A stretch of 64,000 nt of DNA from Actinomycetota bacterium (GTDB taxonomy: Bacteria; Actinomycetota; Actinomycetes; Actinomycetales; Microbacteriaceae), in assembly GCA_947449765.1 (NCBI GenBank), contig CANFSP010000002.1:124001-188000 (forward strand), in the 5' to 3' direction. The notes below the pieces were generated by a model. It saw only the letters and a list, made by a program, of their open reading frames with translations. It did no database searches and was not told the origin of the DNA. This document shows positions 44,252 through 52,222 of the stretch, in pieces. A program made the position numbers and the translations under genes. Positions within the stretch are counted from its first letter, which is position 1, and every line of letters starts with the position of its first letter.

Positions 44252-44524
44252 ATGAACAAGAACGTCGCAGACGAGCCCGGTGAGGACCTCGTCGCGCGCG
44301 CAAAAGCGGATCGTGCGTCCCGGCGCAACCCGTTTAGCCGTTTTGCGCTGTTCATTCGTCAGGTAATCAACGAGCTCAAAAAAGTTGTCACTCCGACGCG
44401 TAAAGAGCTGGTCAACTACTTCTTCGTCGTTCTGATTTTTGTTCTCATCATGATGGCCCTCGTGACCTTCCTTGACTGGATTTTCGGTCTGGCCGTGGTG
44501 TGGACCTTCGGGCAACCGAAGTAA
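44252..44524 (+). CDS. secE: Preprotein translocase subunit SecE
   Basis: Small membrane protein of 90 residues. An amphipathic helix (FIRQVINELKKVVTPTRKELVNYF) is followed by one membrane segment (FVVLIFVLIMMALVTFLDWIF), the minimal SecE plan. It stabilises SecY in the translocon. AAAGGTAAA precedes the ATG. It lies between tRNA-Trp and nusG, the near-universal bacterial order. Confidence 0.95.
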   Translation: MNKNVADEPGEDLVARAKADRASRRNPFSRFALFIRQVINELKKVVTPTRKELVNYFFVVLIFVLIMMALVTFLDWIFGLAVVWTFGQPK

Positions 44525-44594
44525 AACCGGCGAAGAAGCCAGAACCCACTCCCCGGGTTCACCCTAATTTTCCATTAACTATTGAGGACGTACT

Positions 44595-45479
44595 GTGACT
44601 GAAGGTAACGCTCGCGAAGACGAGAAGCAGCTCGAGGCAGCGCTTGACGCGCTTGCCATCGCAGCGGAGTCGAGCGACGCTGTCGTTGAGCAGCTGGTCG
44701 ATGCGGAAGCAGACGCTCTTGTCGATGACGCCCTAGAGATTGATTCCCTTGAAGAGGGGCTTGACGCAGCGCGCGCCATCGAGGATGAAGCCGACTTCCA
44801 GGCCGAGTCTGAGGCTCAGGTCGACGACGAGACCCCGGACGAGGAGTCTGACCCCAACCTTGACGCGGAGAAGGCGTTTGAAGCCGAACTGCGCTCACTG
44901 CCTGGCAAGTGGTACGTCATCCACTCGTACGCCGGTTTCGAACGTAAGGTCAAGCACAACATCGAAAACCGTCGCTCATCGATGGGTCTGGTTGACTTCA
45001 TCCACCAGATCGAAGTTCCGATGGAGGACGTGGTCGAGGTCAAGAACGGTCAGCGCAAGATGGTGACGCGCGTGCGCATCCCCGGATATGTGCTCGTCCG
45101 CATGGACCTCAATGAAGACAGCTGGTCGTGTATTCGTCACACCCCGGGTGTGACCGGATTCGTGGGCAACGCACACAACCCGACTCCGTTGCGCTTTGCC
45201 GAAGCGTTCAACATGCTCAAGCCGCTCATCGAGGTCAAAGACGTGGCGACTGCCAAGTCCAAGGTGGCCAAGGGTGGCGTGGCGGTTGCACGCACCCCGA
45301 TCGCCGAAATCGACTTTGAGGTCGGCGAGACGATCATCATCAAGGATGGCTCGTTCGCGGGTCTGCCCGGCTCCATCAGCGAAATCAAGCCCGAGAGCGG
45401 AAAGCTCATCGTGCTGGTCTCCCTGTTCGAGCGTGAAACGCCGGTCGAGCTCAGCTTCGACCAAGTCACCAAACAATAG
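44595..45479 (+). CDS. nusG: Transcription termination/antitermination protein NusG
   Basis: Protein of 294 residues. The NGN domain starts at [22 protein letters not shown] near residue 103 and the C-terminal KOW domain at [22 protein letters not shown]. The first ~95 residues are a strongly acidic, Glu/Asp/Ala-rich extension, longer than in E. coli NusG but known in actinobacteria. It binds RNA polymerase and links it to Rho or ribosomes. GTG 44595 follows GAGGACG by a normal distance. rplK follows after 80 nt. Confidence 0.95.
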   Translation: MTEGNAREDEKQLEAALDALAIAAESSDAVVEQLVDAEADALVDDALEIDSLEEGLDAARAIEDEADFQAESEAQVDDETPDEESDPNLDAEKAFEAELRSLPGKWYVIHSYAGFERKVKHNIENRRSSMGLVDFIHQIEVPMEDVVEVKNGQRKMVTRVRIPGYVLVRMDLNEDSWSCIRHTPGVTGFVGNAHNPTPLRFAEAFNMLKPLIEVKDVATAKSKVAKGGVAVARTPIAEIDFEVGETIIIKDGSFAGLPGSISEIKPESGKLIVLVSLFERETPVELSFDQVTKQ

Positions 45480-45559
45480 GTTTCTCGACCACCGCCGCCT
45501 CCGGGCGCGCGGGAGAGCGCACCAACCGGTGAGCTCGAACCCCACAGAAAGATAAAGAA

Positions 45560-45991
45560 ATGGCACCGAAAAAGAAAGTCACGGGTCTGATTAAGCTTCA
45601 GATCAAGGCTGGCGAGGCGAACCCGGCACCACCCGTTGGTCCGGCACTCGGTCAGCACGGCGTGAACATCATGGACTTCTGCAAGGCCTACAACGCGGCC
45701 ACAGAAGGACAGCGTGGAAACATCATTCCCGTTGAGATCAGCGTCTACGAAGACCGTTCGTTCGACTTCGTTCTCAAGACCCCTCCGGCCGCTCGCCTCA
45801 TCCTCAAGGCTGCTGGCGTCGCCAAGGGATCGCCCACTCCGCACACCGTCAAGGTTGCCAAGCTGACTCAGGCGCAGGTTCAAGCCATCGCTGAGCAGAA
45901 GATGCAGGACCTGAACGCCAACGACATTGAGGCAGCCAAGGCGATTATCGCCGGGACCGCACGCTCAATGGGCATCACGGTTGAGGGCTAA
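45560..45991 (+). CDS. rplK: 50S ribosomal protein L11
   Basis: 143 residues, full length for L11: [27 protein letters not shown] at the N-terminus and the rRNA-binding C-terminal domain with KTPPAA and [12 protein letters not shown]. It is part of the GTPase-associated centre of the ribosome. AGAAAGATAAAGAA precedes the ATG. rplA starts 14 nt after its stop, as in the usual rplK-rplA operon. Confidence 0.98.
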
Positions 45992-46005
45992 GGAGAAAAC
46001 AGACC

Positions 46006-46695
46006 ATGGCTAAGAAATCAAAAGCTTACGAAGCTGCCGCCGCAAAGATTGAGGCTGGCAAGTTCTACACCCCGGCTGATGCCGTCACCCTTGCAAAAGA
46101 GACCGGCTCGGCAAAGTTCAACTCCACGGTTGAGGTGGCCCTCAAGCTCGGTGTTGACCCCCGCAAGGCTGACCAGATGATTCGTGGAACCGTTCAGCTT
46201 CCGCACGGAACCGGTAAGACGGCTCGCGTGGTTGTCTTCGCAACCGGTCCCGCTGCTGAGGCCGCGATTGCGGCCGGTGCCGACGAGGTCGGTGGCGACG
46301 AGCTCATCGAGAAGATTGCCGCCGGATGGACCGGGTTTGACGCTGCCGTGTCGACTCCCGAACTCATGGGTAAGGTTGGTCGTCTCGGTAAGGTTCTCGG
46401 TCCACGTAACCTCATGCCAAACCCCAAGACCGGAACCGTTACGCCGGATGTGGCGAAGGCTGTTACCGACATCAAGGGCGGAAAAATCGAGTTCAAGGTG
46501 GACAAGCACTCGAACGTTCACTTCATCGTGGGCAAGGCGAGCTTCTCGGCTGACCAGCTGAAGGAGAACATCTCGGCTGCACTCGAGGAAATCGTGCGCC
46601 TCAAGCCGTCCTCGGCTAAGGGTCGCTACATCCAGAAGGGTGCTGTGTCGACCACGTTCGGCCCGGGCATCCCGCTTGATGTGACCACGATCTAA
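46006..46695 (+). CDS. rplA: 50S ribosomal protein L1
   Basis: 229 residues, normal for L1: N-terminal [15 protein letters not shown], the central [22 protein letters not shown], and the C-terminal [17 protein letters not shown]. It binds 23S rRNA at the L1 stalk and in many bacteria represses its own operon. AAGGAGAA lies upstream of the ATG. A strong terminator closes the operon at 46708. Confidence 0.98.
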   Translation: MAKKSKAYEAAAAKIEAGKFYTPADAVTLAKETGSAKFNSTVEVALKLGVDPRKADQMIRGTVQLPHGTGKTARVVVFATGPAAEAAIAAGADEVGGDELIEKIAAGWTGFDAAVSTPELMGKVGRLGKVLGPRNLMPNPKTGTVTPDVAKAVTDIKGGKIEFKVDKHSNVHFIVGKASFSADQLKENISAALEEIVRLKPSSAKGRYIQKGAVSTTFGPGIPLDVTTI

Positions 46696-46707
46696 TTCAT
46701 TTACACA

Positions 46708-46745
46708 CGATGGGGCTCACCGACAGGTGGGCCCCATCGTTTTTG
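46708..46745 (+). terminator. Intrinsic terminator of the rplKA operon
   Basis: CGATGGGGCTCACC (46708-46721) pairs with GGTGGGCCCCATCG (46726-46739), a 14-bp stem with one G-T pair and loop GACA, followed by TTTTTG. It lies 12 nt after rplA and also separates it from the convergent toxin gene. Confidence 0.92.
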
Positions 46746-46753
46746 TTGCTGGG

Positions 46754-47023
46754 TTATCTCAAGTAAACGCGTGAGCGGTGCGCATACGCCAGGGCCACGA
46801 TGGTGGACTCAGCGTCATCTAAGGTAACGAGTAATCGGTAGTCGCCAACGCGATAGCGCCACACGTCGCCGAGGTTTCCAGTCAGCGACTTGCCCACAAC
46901 GCGGGGATTCTCAAGAATCTGAAGCCGCTCAAGAAACCGCTTGAGGCGACGTATTTCCTGTGGGTCGAGTTTGGAGACTGATTTGTCAAAGCCTGAGGAA
47001 GAGGAAATCTTCCACTGCGTCAT
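46754..47023 (-). CDS. RelE/ParE-family toxin
   Basis: Protein of 89 residues with the RelE-type compact fold pattern: WKISSSSGFDKSVSKLDPQEIRRLKRFLERL, NPRVVGKSLTGNLGDVWRYRVGDYRLLVTLDD, and a basic C-terminal end AHRSRVYLR. RelE members cleave mRNA in the ribosome and ParE members inhibit gyrase; the KxL...WRYRVGDYR pattern is nearer RelE. Its ATG overlaps the antitoxin stop by 4 nt, the standard arrangement of such pairs. Confidence 0.85.
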   Translation of the reverse strand: MTQWKISSSSGFDKSVSKLDPQEIRRLKRFLERLQILENPRVVGKSLTGNLGDVWRYRVGDYRLLVTLDDAESTIVALAYAHRSRVYLR

Positions 47024-47253
47024 ACGCCGAGGTTGTTCCAGAGCTCGTCAATTGGACGCGATTTTTTACCTTCGGACTGCCACTTCACGAGAGCCTCATG
47101 TGCCCAGTAGTGCTCTTCAAGTTCGTCAAGGTACGCCTCCACCGCTGCCCTGACATAGAAAGTCGTCGTTCGACCCGTTTTCGAGGCGAGTGCTGCCAAA
47201 CGCGCCTCGAGATCGAGAGGCAGGCGAACGGCGATTGGTTTCGACGCAACCAT
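47020..47253 (-). CDS. Ribbon-helix-helix antitoxin (RelB/DinJ-type)
   Basis: Protein of 77 residues. The N-terminal AVRLPLDLEARLAALASKTGRTTTFYVRAAVEAYL is a ribbon-helix-helix DNA-binding region, and the C-terminal ALVKWQSEGKKSRPIDEL is the part that would wrap the toxin. It should neutralise the toxin encoded by the overlapping downstream gene and repress the pair. ATG 47253 has AAAGGA about 9 nt upstream; the much longer frame to 47622 runs antisense to the GNAT gene. A near-perfect operator lies at 47272. Confidence 0.85.
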   Translation of the reverse strand: MVASKPIAVRLPLDLEARLAALASKTGRTTTFYVRAAVEAYLDELEEHYWAHEALVKWQSEGKKSRPIDELWNNLGV

Positions 47254-47271
47254 GAGAGGAATCCTTTCAAC

Positions 47272-47287
47272 TGTAAACAAGTATACA
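47272..47287. promoter_or_regulatory. Candidate operator of the toxin-antitoxin pair
   Basis: TGTAAACAAGTATACA has arms TGTAAAC and GTATACA with one mismatch around AA, 19 nt upstream of the antitoxin start. Ribbon-helix-helix antitoxins usually bind such short inverted sites to autoregulate. Confidence 0.5.
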
Positions 47288-47354
47288 AATCTCAGACGAT
47301 GACCCAAATATTCTCCGAACTTCCTCCCGTGAGCGGGCACCCTACGATGAAATC

Positions 47355-47903
47355 GTGGAAAAGAGAATCCGAAAAGCGAATGTGGGCGACGCTCCGGCCC
47401 TTGCCGAACTGGCCGCGGTGACCTTTCCGCTGGCATGCCCGCCCTATCACTCGGCAGAGAATATTGCCCTCCATCTGGAGAAGGTGCTCTCGCGTGACGC
47501 CTTCGAAGGCTATGCGACAAATCCAGACATCGCGATCTATGTTGCGGAATCCGACGATGACTCCCTCGTCGGATATGTGATGGTCGACTTCCGGCCCTGC
47601 GATGACGATGAGGTGGCGCCACTTCTGCGTAACGTTGAGCCGACTGCTGAATTCAGCAAGCTCTACGTTCACCCTGACGCACACGGGAGTGGGTTTGCCC
47701 AGCAACTGCTGGAGAAGGCCGCTGAAGACGCGCAGGCGCGCGGATGTGCATCCCTGTGGTTGACCGTGTGGAAAGAAAATGTCCGCGCTCTGCGGTTCTA
47801 CGACAAGAATGGCTTTTCCGTCGTGGGAGATCGTTTTTATCGGGTTGGCGAGCTGCTCGACCACGACTTCGTGGCAGTCCGGGTATTCTCAAAGGGTGAT
47901 TGA
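47355..47903 (+). CDS. GNAT-family N-acetyltransferase
   Basis: Acetyltransferase of 182 residues. The acetyl-CoA-binding motif A is visible as LYVHPDAHGSGFAQQLLEKAAEDAQARG (Q/R-x-x-G-x-G/A type) and motif B as LWLTVWKENVRALRFYDKNGFSVVG. The substrate is unknown; the pattern resembles RimI-like or small-molecule acetyltransferases. GTG 47355 gives a normal N-terminus (KRIRKANVGDAPALAELAA). It overlaps the hisC start by 8 nt, so the two are translationally linked. Confidence 0.85.
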   Translation: MEKRIRKANVGDAPALAELAAVTFPLACPPYHSAENIALHLEKVLSRDAFEGYATNPDIAIYVAESDDDSLVGYVMVDFRPCDDDEVAPLLRNVEPTAEFSKLYVHPDAHGSGFAQQLLEKAAEDAQARGCASLWLTVWKENVRALRFYDKNGFSVVGDRFYRVGELLDHDFVAVRVFSKGD

Positions 47904-48978
47904 GCAGCGACCGCACATCCAGGTCATCCCGGGGTACAAGCCGGGAAAATCGACGGTTGACGGATGGGATGGCCCGGTCCACAAGCTGTCCTCGAATGAG
48001 AACCCGTACCTGCCCCTGCCGTCGGTCATCGAAGCCATGGCGGAGGCGGTGGGGAATATGCACCGCTACCCCAACATGGATGCGCCCGAGCTCACCAGAC
48101 TTCTTGCCCAGCGTTACGGCGTGACCGATGGTGAGGTCGCTTTTGGATGTGGATCGGTCGAGGTTGCCGCTCAACTCATTCGTGCTTTCGCCGGCGCTGG
48201 CGATGAAGTCATCTACGCCTGGCGGTCGTTTGAGGCCTATCCGATTCTCACGCGGAGTGCCGGTGCAACGCCCCGCGAAATTCCCCTCACGCCGGACTTG
48301 CATCACGACCTTCCCGCGATGTTGGCCGCGATTACTGACAAGACCCGCGTGATTTTTGTGTGCACGCCCAACAACCCAACGGGTACCGTGGTGGGGCACG
48401 AGGAGTTGCGTGCGTTTTTGGCGAAGGTGCCGTCGCGCATCCTCGTTGTTGTTGACGAAGCGTACGTGCACTTTCAGGACGATCCGAACGCCGCTCGGGG
48501 TATCGACCTCTACCGCGAATTCGAGAATGTTGCGGTTCTTCACACCTTTTCCAAGGCCTACGGTCTCGCCGGTCTCCGTCTCGGCTACGCGATTGCTCGT
48601 CCCGATGTGCAAGATGGTTTGCGTAAAGTTGCCATGCCATTCGCCGTCACTGATATTGCCCAAGCGGCGGGTGTCGCCTCGCTGGCGGCCGAAGACGAAC
48701 TGCGCGAACGCATCGATGTGCTCATTGCCGAACGCGCCCGGGTGACCGCAGAATTGCAGCGCATGGGTTGGCCCATCAACCCGTCGCAGGCGAATTTTGT
48801 GTGGTTGCAACTCGACGAGCGCACCGACGAAGTCCAGGCCTACCTCAACAGTCACGGCGTGATTGCCCGACCATTCACGGGCGAAGGAATCCGCATCACC
48901 ATCGGAAGTCGCGAGGCGAATGATGCTCTGTTGGCAGTCCTTGCGCAGATTCCGTCGTCGGTCGGCGAGGCAGAGTGA
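47896..48978 (+). CDS. hisC: Histidinol-phosphate aminotransferase
   Basis: PLP enzyme of 360 residues: GKSTVDGWDGPVHKLSSNENPYLPLPSV at the N-terminus is the HisC substrate motif, NNPTGT binds the cofactor, and the Schiff-base lysine is near 220 in HTFSKAYGLAGLRLGY. It transaminates imidazole-acetol phosphate in histidine synthesis; aromatic (phenylalanine-type) aminotransferases of actinobacteria are very similar, and no other his gene is nearby, so an aromatic role is the main alternative. GTG 47896 overlaps the GNAT stop. The stop overlaps the next gene by 4 nt. Confidence 0.85.
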   Translation: MIEQRPHIQVIPGYKPGKSTVDGWDGPVHKLSSNENPYLPLPSVIEAMAEAVGNMHRYPNMDAPELTRLLAQRYGVTDGEVAFGCGSVEVAAQLIRAFAGAGDEVIYAWRSFEAYPILTRSAGATPREIPLTPDLHHDLPAMLAAITDKTRVIFVCTPNNPTGTVVGHEELRAFLAKVPSRILVVVDEAYVHFQDDPNAARGIDLYREFENVAVLHTFSKAYGLAGLRLGYAIARPDVQDGLRKVAMPFAVTDIAQAAGVASLAAEDELRERIDVLIAERARVTAELQRMGWPINPSQANFVWLQLDERTDEVQAYLNSHGVIARPFTGEGIRITIGSREANDALLAVLAQIPSSVGEAE

Positions 48979-49571
48979 CCAACAACACGGCGGATGCCCT
49001 CGAGTACCTTTCGCGCATGGTGGTCGATGGTACCGATCGTGAGGCGTGGCTCGCTGCCCGAGCTCGGGGGATTACCGCCACCGACGTCGCCAAGATAACC
49101 GATCGTTCCTCGATGCTCGTGGTCGCCACGAAGAAACTCATGGGCTCGCCCTTCGCCGGAAACAAGTACACCCGTCACGGTGTCGATCGTGAGCCAGTGA
49201 TTGCCCAGTGGGTACTCGACACGTTCGGTATTGAATCATCGAGTGCCCTGTTTCACGCCAGCGACGAGAAGCGCCACCTGGCAACACCCGATGGCGTATC
49301 CGTGGTCGACGGAGTCCTCGTCTGCTCCGAGATTAAGACGACAAAAAACGATTGGGATGTGATCCCGCCCGATTATCTGCGTCAGGTGCAGTGGCAACAG
49401 TATGTGCTCGGGGCTGAACGCACGCTCTTCGCGTGGGAGCCGCACGACGATTTTGTGCCGCGCTATCCCGAGCCGAAGTTTGTTTGGATCGAACGCGATG
49501 ACGCCGAGATTGAGCGACTCGTCAATATTGCGAATCACCTCATCGTCGAAATCATCAGACGCACTTCATAG
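48975..49571 (+). CDS. YqaJ-type (lambda exonuclease-like) nuclease domain protein
   Basis: Protein of 198 residues. REAWLAARARGITATDVAKI is the typical opening of YqaJ/lambda-exonuclease proteins, and the PD-(D/E)xK core is visible as Glu in RHGVDREPVI, Asp in ATPDGV and Glu-x-Lys in CSEIKTTKND, followed by QVQWQQYVLG. In phages this domain resects DNA ends for recombination. Here it is a chromosomal stand-alone gene with no phage or recombinase gene nearby, and starts on a GTG that overlaps the hisC stop. Whether it acts in repair, defence or something else is not shown by the sequence. Confidence 0.82.
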   Translation: MTNNTADALEYLSRMVVDGTDREAWLAARARGITATDVAKITDRSSMLVVATKKLMGSPFAGNKYTRHGVDREPVIAQWVLDTFGIESSSALFHASDEKRHLATPDGVSVVDGVLVCSEIKTTKNDWDVIPPDYLRQVQWQQYVLGAERTLFAWEPHDDFVPRYPEPKFVWIERDDAEIERLVNIANHLIVEIIRRTS

Positions 49572-49615
49572 TTTTCTCATAGGAAGCTCATAGACTTTGC
49601 CGTGACACTGAGAGC

Positions 49616-50359
49616 GTGGCTGAGAACATGACCGAAACCCCCGTACGTTTCACCCGACCTGACGGTTCGCCGATTCGCGTGCTCGTGGTCGACGACGAGA
49701 ACTCACTGACCGACCTCCTCTCGATGGCTCTCAAATACGAAGGTTGGGAGATTCGTACCGCGGCTGACGGACAGAGCGCCCTCGCTACTGCGCGGGAATT
49801 CAAGCCGGATGCGGTTGTGCTCGACATCATGCTTCCCGATATTGACGGACTCAAAGTGTTGCACCGCCTGCGTGCCGATGGCTCCGAGGTCCCCGTGCTT
49901 TTCCTCACAGCCAAGGACGCCCTCGACGACCGAATTGCGGGACTCACCGCCGGCGGCGACGACTACGTGACAAAGCCGTTCAGCCTCGAAGAGGTAGTGG
50001 CGCGTTTGCGCGGCCTCATTCGTCGCGCAACTGTGACCATGTCGATGAACGAGAGTCCGGTTATTGTCGTCGGCGATCTTCAGCTCAATGAAGATTCACA
50101 CGAAGTGAGCCGTGCCGGCCGGCCGATTGATTTGACCGCTACCGAGTTTGAACTACTGCGCTACATGATGCGAAACCCCAAGCGGGTGCTCAGCAAAACC
50201 CAGATTCTCGACCGGGTGTGGGACTACGATTTTGGCGGACGCTCATCCGTCGTCGAAATCTACATTTCGTACCTACGCAAAAAAATCGACGCCGAAGGTG
50301 AAGCGATGATTCACACGGTTCGTGGTGCTGGCTACATGCTCAAGGCGGCCGGTATCTAA
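49616..50359 (+). CDS. Response regulator, OmpR/PhoB family
   Basis: Two-component regulator of 247 residues. Receiver domain: acidic pocket Asp26-Asp27, phospho-acceptor Asp70 in VVLDIMLPD and Lys near 105 in LTAKDA. The C-terminal winged helix (ELLRYMMRNPKRVLSKTQILDRVWDYDFGGRSSVVEIYISYLRKKID) binds DNA. It should be phosphorylated by the histidine kinase whose ATG follows its stop directly. GTG 49616 is used; ATG 49628 is an alternative with no clear Shine-Dalgarno for either. Wording resembles actinobacterial TcrX/PrrA-like regulators; the target genes are unknown. Confidence 0.92.
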   Translation: MAENMTETPVRFTRPDGSPIRVLVVDDENSLTDLLSMALKYEGWEIRTAADGQSALATAREFKPDAVVLDIMLPDIDGLKVLHRLRADGSEVPVLFLTAKDALDDRIAGLTAGGDDYVTKPFSLEEVVARLRGLIRRATVTMSMNESPVIVVGDLQLNEDSHEVSRAGRPIDLTATEFELLRYMMRNPKRVLSKTQILDRVWDYDFGGRSSVVEIYISYLRKKIDAEGEAMIHTVRGAGYMLKAAGI

Positions 50360-51904
50360 ATGACCACACCCCCCGCATCGGCGACTCGTGGTTCTCGCGA
50401 GTCCGCATCCAAGCCGCGTCGTCAGCGTGCGCCGTGGACAATGCGTCGACGGCTCACGGTCATCGTTGCCGCGCTGCTTGTGGGTGCGAGCGTGCTCATC
50501 GGGGTGGTCTCCACGCTGTCCCTCCGAAGCTTTCTGGTGGAACGACTGGATGCGCAGCTCTACGCAGCCGTCGGTCGCAGTGAAACAGCCGTCGATCAAG
50601 ACGGCGATCGAGATCCCAATCGACCTGACCATGCCAAGGGAGCCCTTCTCGCTCCGGGACAAGCCGCCGGAACACTAGTCGCAGTCGTATCGCCAGGCGG
50701 TGTGACCACCGCCGGTATTTTGGAGAACGGCGGAGTGACGTACTTGGCGGCTGGGCAGCTCAAGGGTATTACTCCCACCGTCGTGCGTGACGAGCCGTTC
50801 AACTTAAAGGCCGGGCGACTCGGCGAGTACCGTGCCATTGCAGTGCAAAACGCGTCTTCTGGCGACACCCTCGTGGTTGCTCTTCCCACTGCCGAGGTGC
50901 AGGCTGCGACAACGCAGCTCGTGCTCGTCATCGTGCTGGTGACCGCCCTAGGGCTTGCGGTCACCATCATCGCCGGACGGTTCATCATCCGGCATGAACT
51001 GCGACCCCTGGAACGCGTGGCTGCTACGGCACAGGCTGTTGCGGCACTTCCCCTTGATCGAGGCAAGGTGAGCCTGGCCGAGCGCGTGGCGCTTGATGAC
51101 ACGGATGCGCGCACCGAGGTTGGTCGTGTCGGTCTCGCTGTCAACACGATGCTGGATCACGTGGGTGACGCGCTCACGGCTCGCCAAGCCAGCGAAGAAA
51201 AGGTTCGTCAGTTCGTCGCGGATGCCAGCCACGAGTTGCGTACCCCACTCGCGTCGATCCGCGGGTATTCCGAACTTACGCGTCGCTCGGGTGAAAAGCT
51301 CTCTGAGCCCATGACGCGCGCCCTTTCGCGGATCGAGTCCGAGGCGGTTCGCATGACCGCTTTGGTCGAAGATCTCCTCTTGCTCGCGCGGCTCGATGAA
51401 GGGCGGGAGCTGGTGCACGGCGAAGTCGATCTGACTGCCGTCGTGATTGATTGCGTCGGTGACGCCGAAGCGGCAGACACCATTTCTGAGGATGCGGGCA
51501 ACTCGGGTTCATCAAGCGGGACCGTCCACACCTGGAACCTGCTGCTGCCTGACGAGGCAGTGTCGCTCAAGGGTGACCAAGCGCGACTTCACCAGGTGGT
51601 CGCAAATCTTCTGACGAATGCGCGCATCCACACTCCCGCCGGAACGAAGATTGACGTTTCCCTCGTCGTTGAGGCGAAGGATGCCGTCATTCGTGTCAGA
51701 GACAATGGACCGGGCATCCCGAAGCAGCAACTGGAAACCTTGTTCGAGCGGTTCAGTCGCGGCGACTCGTCGCGCACCCGCGCCACGGGAAGCACCGGGC
51801 TGGGCTTGTCGATCGTGAAAGCTGTCGTGGCGTCACACGGCGGTGAGGTCACCGTGGAGTCGCGCACCGGTCACACCGAGTTCGTCGTGCGGTTGCCCCG
51901 CTAG
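50360..51904 (+). CDS. Sensor histidine kinase
   Basis: Membrane kinase of 514 residues. An N-terminal membrane segment (about 33-56) and a second (about 178-202) enclose an extracytoplasmic sensor of ~120 residues. A HAMP region follows, then HisKA with phospho-His291 in DASHELRTPLAS, and a HATPase domain with N-box NLLTNA, DNGPGIP and GLGLSIV. It starts immediately after the response regulator stop, so the pair is one unit. The stimulus is unknown. It ends in a repeat-rich convergent gap. Confidence 0.93.
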   Translation: MTTPPASATRGSRESASKPRRQRAPWTMRRRLTVIVAALLVGASVLIGVVSTLSLRSFLVERLDAQLYAAVGRSETAVDQDGDRDPNRPDHAKGALLAPGQAAGTLVAVVSPGGVTTAGILENGGVTYLAAGQLKGITPTVVRDEPFNLKAGRLGEYRAIAVQNASSGDTLVVALPTAEVQAATTQLVLVIVLVTALGLAVTIIAGRFIIRHELRPLERVAATAQAVAALPLDRGKVSLAERVALDDTDARTEVGRVGLAVNTMLDHVGDALTARQASEEKVRQFVADASHELRTPLASIRGYSELTRRSGEKLSEPMTRALSRIESEAVRMTALVEDLLLLARLDEGRELVHGEVDLTAVVIDCVGDAEAADTISEDAGNSGSSSGTVHTWNLLLPDEAVSLKGDQARLHQVVANLLTNARIHTPAGTKIDVSLVVEAKDAVIRVRDNGPGIPKQQLETLFERFSRGDSSRTRATGSTGLGLSIVKAVVASHGGEVTVESRTGHTEFVVRLPR

Positions 51905-51914
51905 ATCCCTCCCC

Positions 51915-52009
51915 GTCGGTCGAGACCCTCCTCGTCGGTCGAGCTTGTCGAGACCCCGCCCCGTCGGTCGAGCCCCCCTCGCTGGTCGAGCTTGTCGAGA
52001 CCCCTCGAA
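51915..52009. repeat. REP-like repeats GGTCGAGCTTGTCGAGACC
   Basis: Four copies, two of them shortened, of GTCGGTCGAGCTTGTCGAGACC run in the same direction right after the histidine kinase stop. The core is the same family as at 13572 and 42552. Each complete copy contains CTCGACAAGCTCGAC-type dyad symmetry on the opposite strand. The location again is between convergent genes. Confidence 0.8.
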
Positions 52010-52027
52010 AAATGGTCGTCGAAAGCC

Positions 52028-52168
52028 ACGACAACTACTCACCCCTGCGCCCGTGGGGCCCCGTGGCTTCGCCACCTCCCATCCCCTACTGGCCAGCTAC
52101 AAATGCGATGCGTTTGCGACGCGCCAGCGGGGGCCCAGCCCGACCACACCCCAGGGGCGAGCAGTCGT
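52028..52168. repeat. Large imperfect palindrome in a non-coding gap
   Basis: ACGACAACTACTCACCCCTG (52028-52047) is matched by the inverse of 52152-52168 (ACGACTGCTCGCCCCTG when complemented), and inside them GTGGGGCCCCGTGGC is matched by the complement of GCCAGCGGGGGCCCAG. The 318-nt gap 51905-52222 thus holds REP repeats plus this ~140-nt element and no gene. It may be a non-coding repeat unit or a structured RNA. Confidence 0.45.
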
Positions 52169-52222
52169 CTCGCTTTCTCCGGCTGCCTCTCGAGGCGCAA
52201 CTACGCGCCTAGCAGCGTGAAA

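Noticed and set aside
44072-44515. Open frame on the minus strand across the tRNA-Trp and secE
   Set aside because: It is antisense to a clear tRNA and to secE; its 'TRTCNLRFWRPLLYQLSHRPL'-like text is the usual false translation of tRNA sequences.
47653-48855. Long open frame (400 codons) on the minus strand
   Set aside because: It is antisense to hisC and part of the GNAT gene, both with clear catalytic motifs.
48975-49571. YqaJ-type gene as evidence of a prophage
   Set aside because: No other phage-like gene, integrase or attachment repeat is nearby and the gene overlaps hisC.
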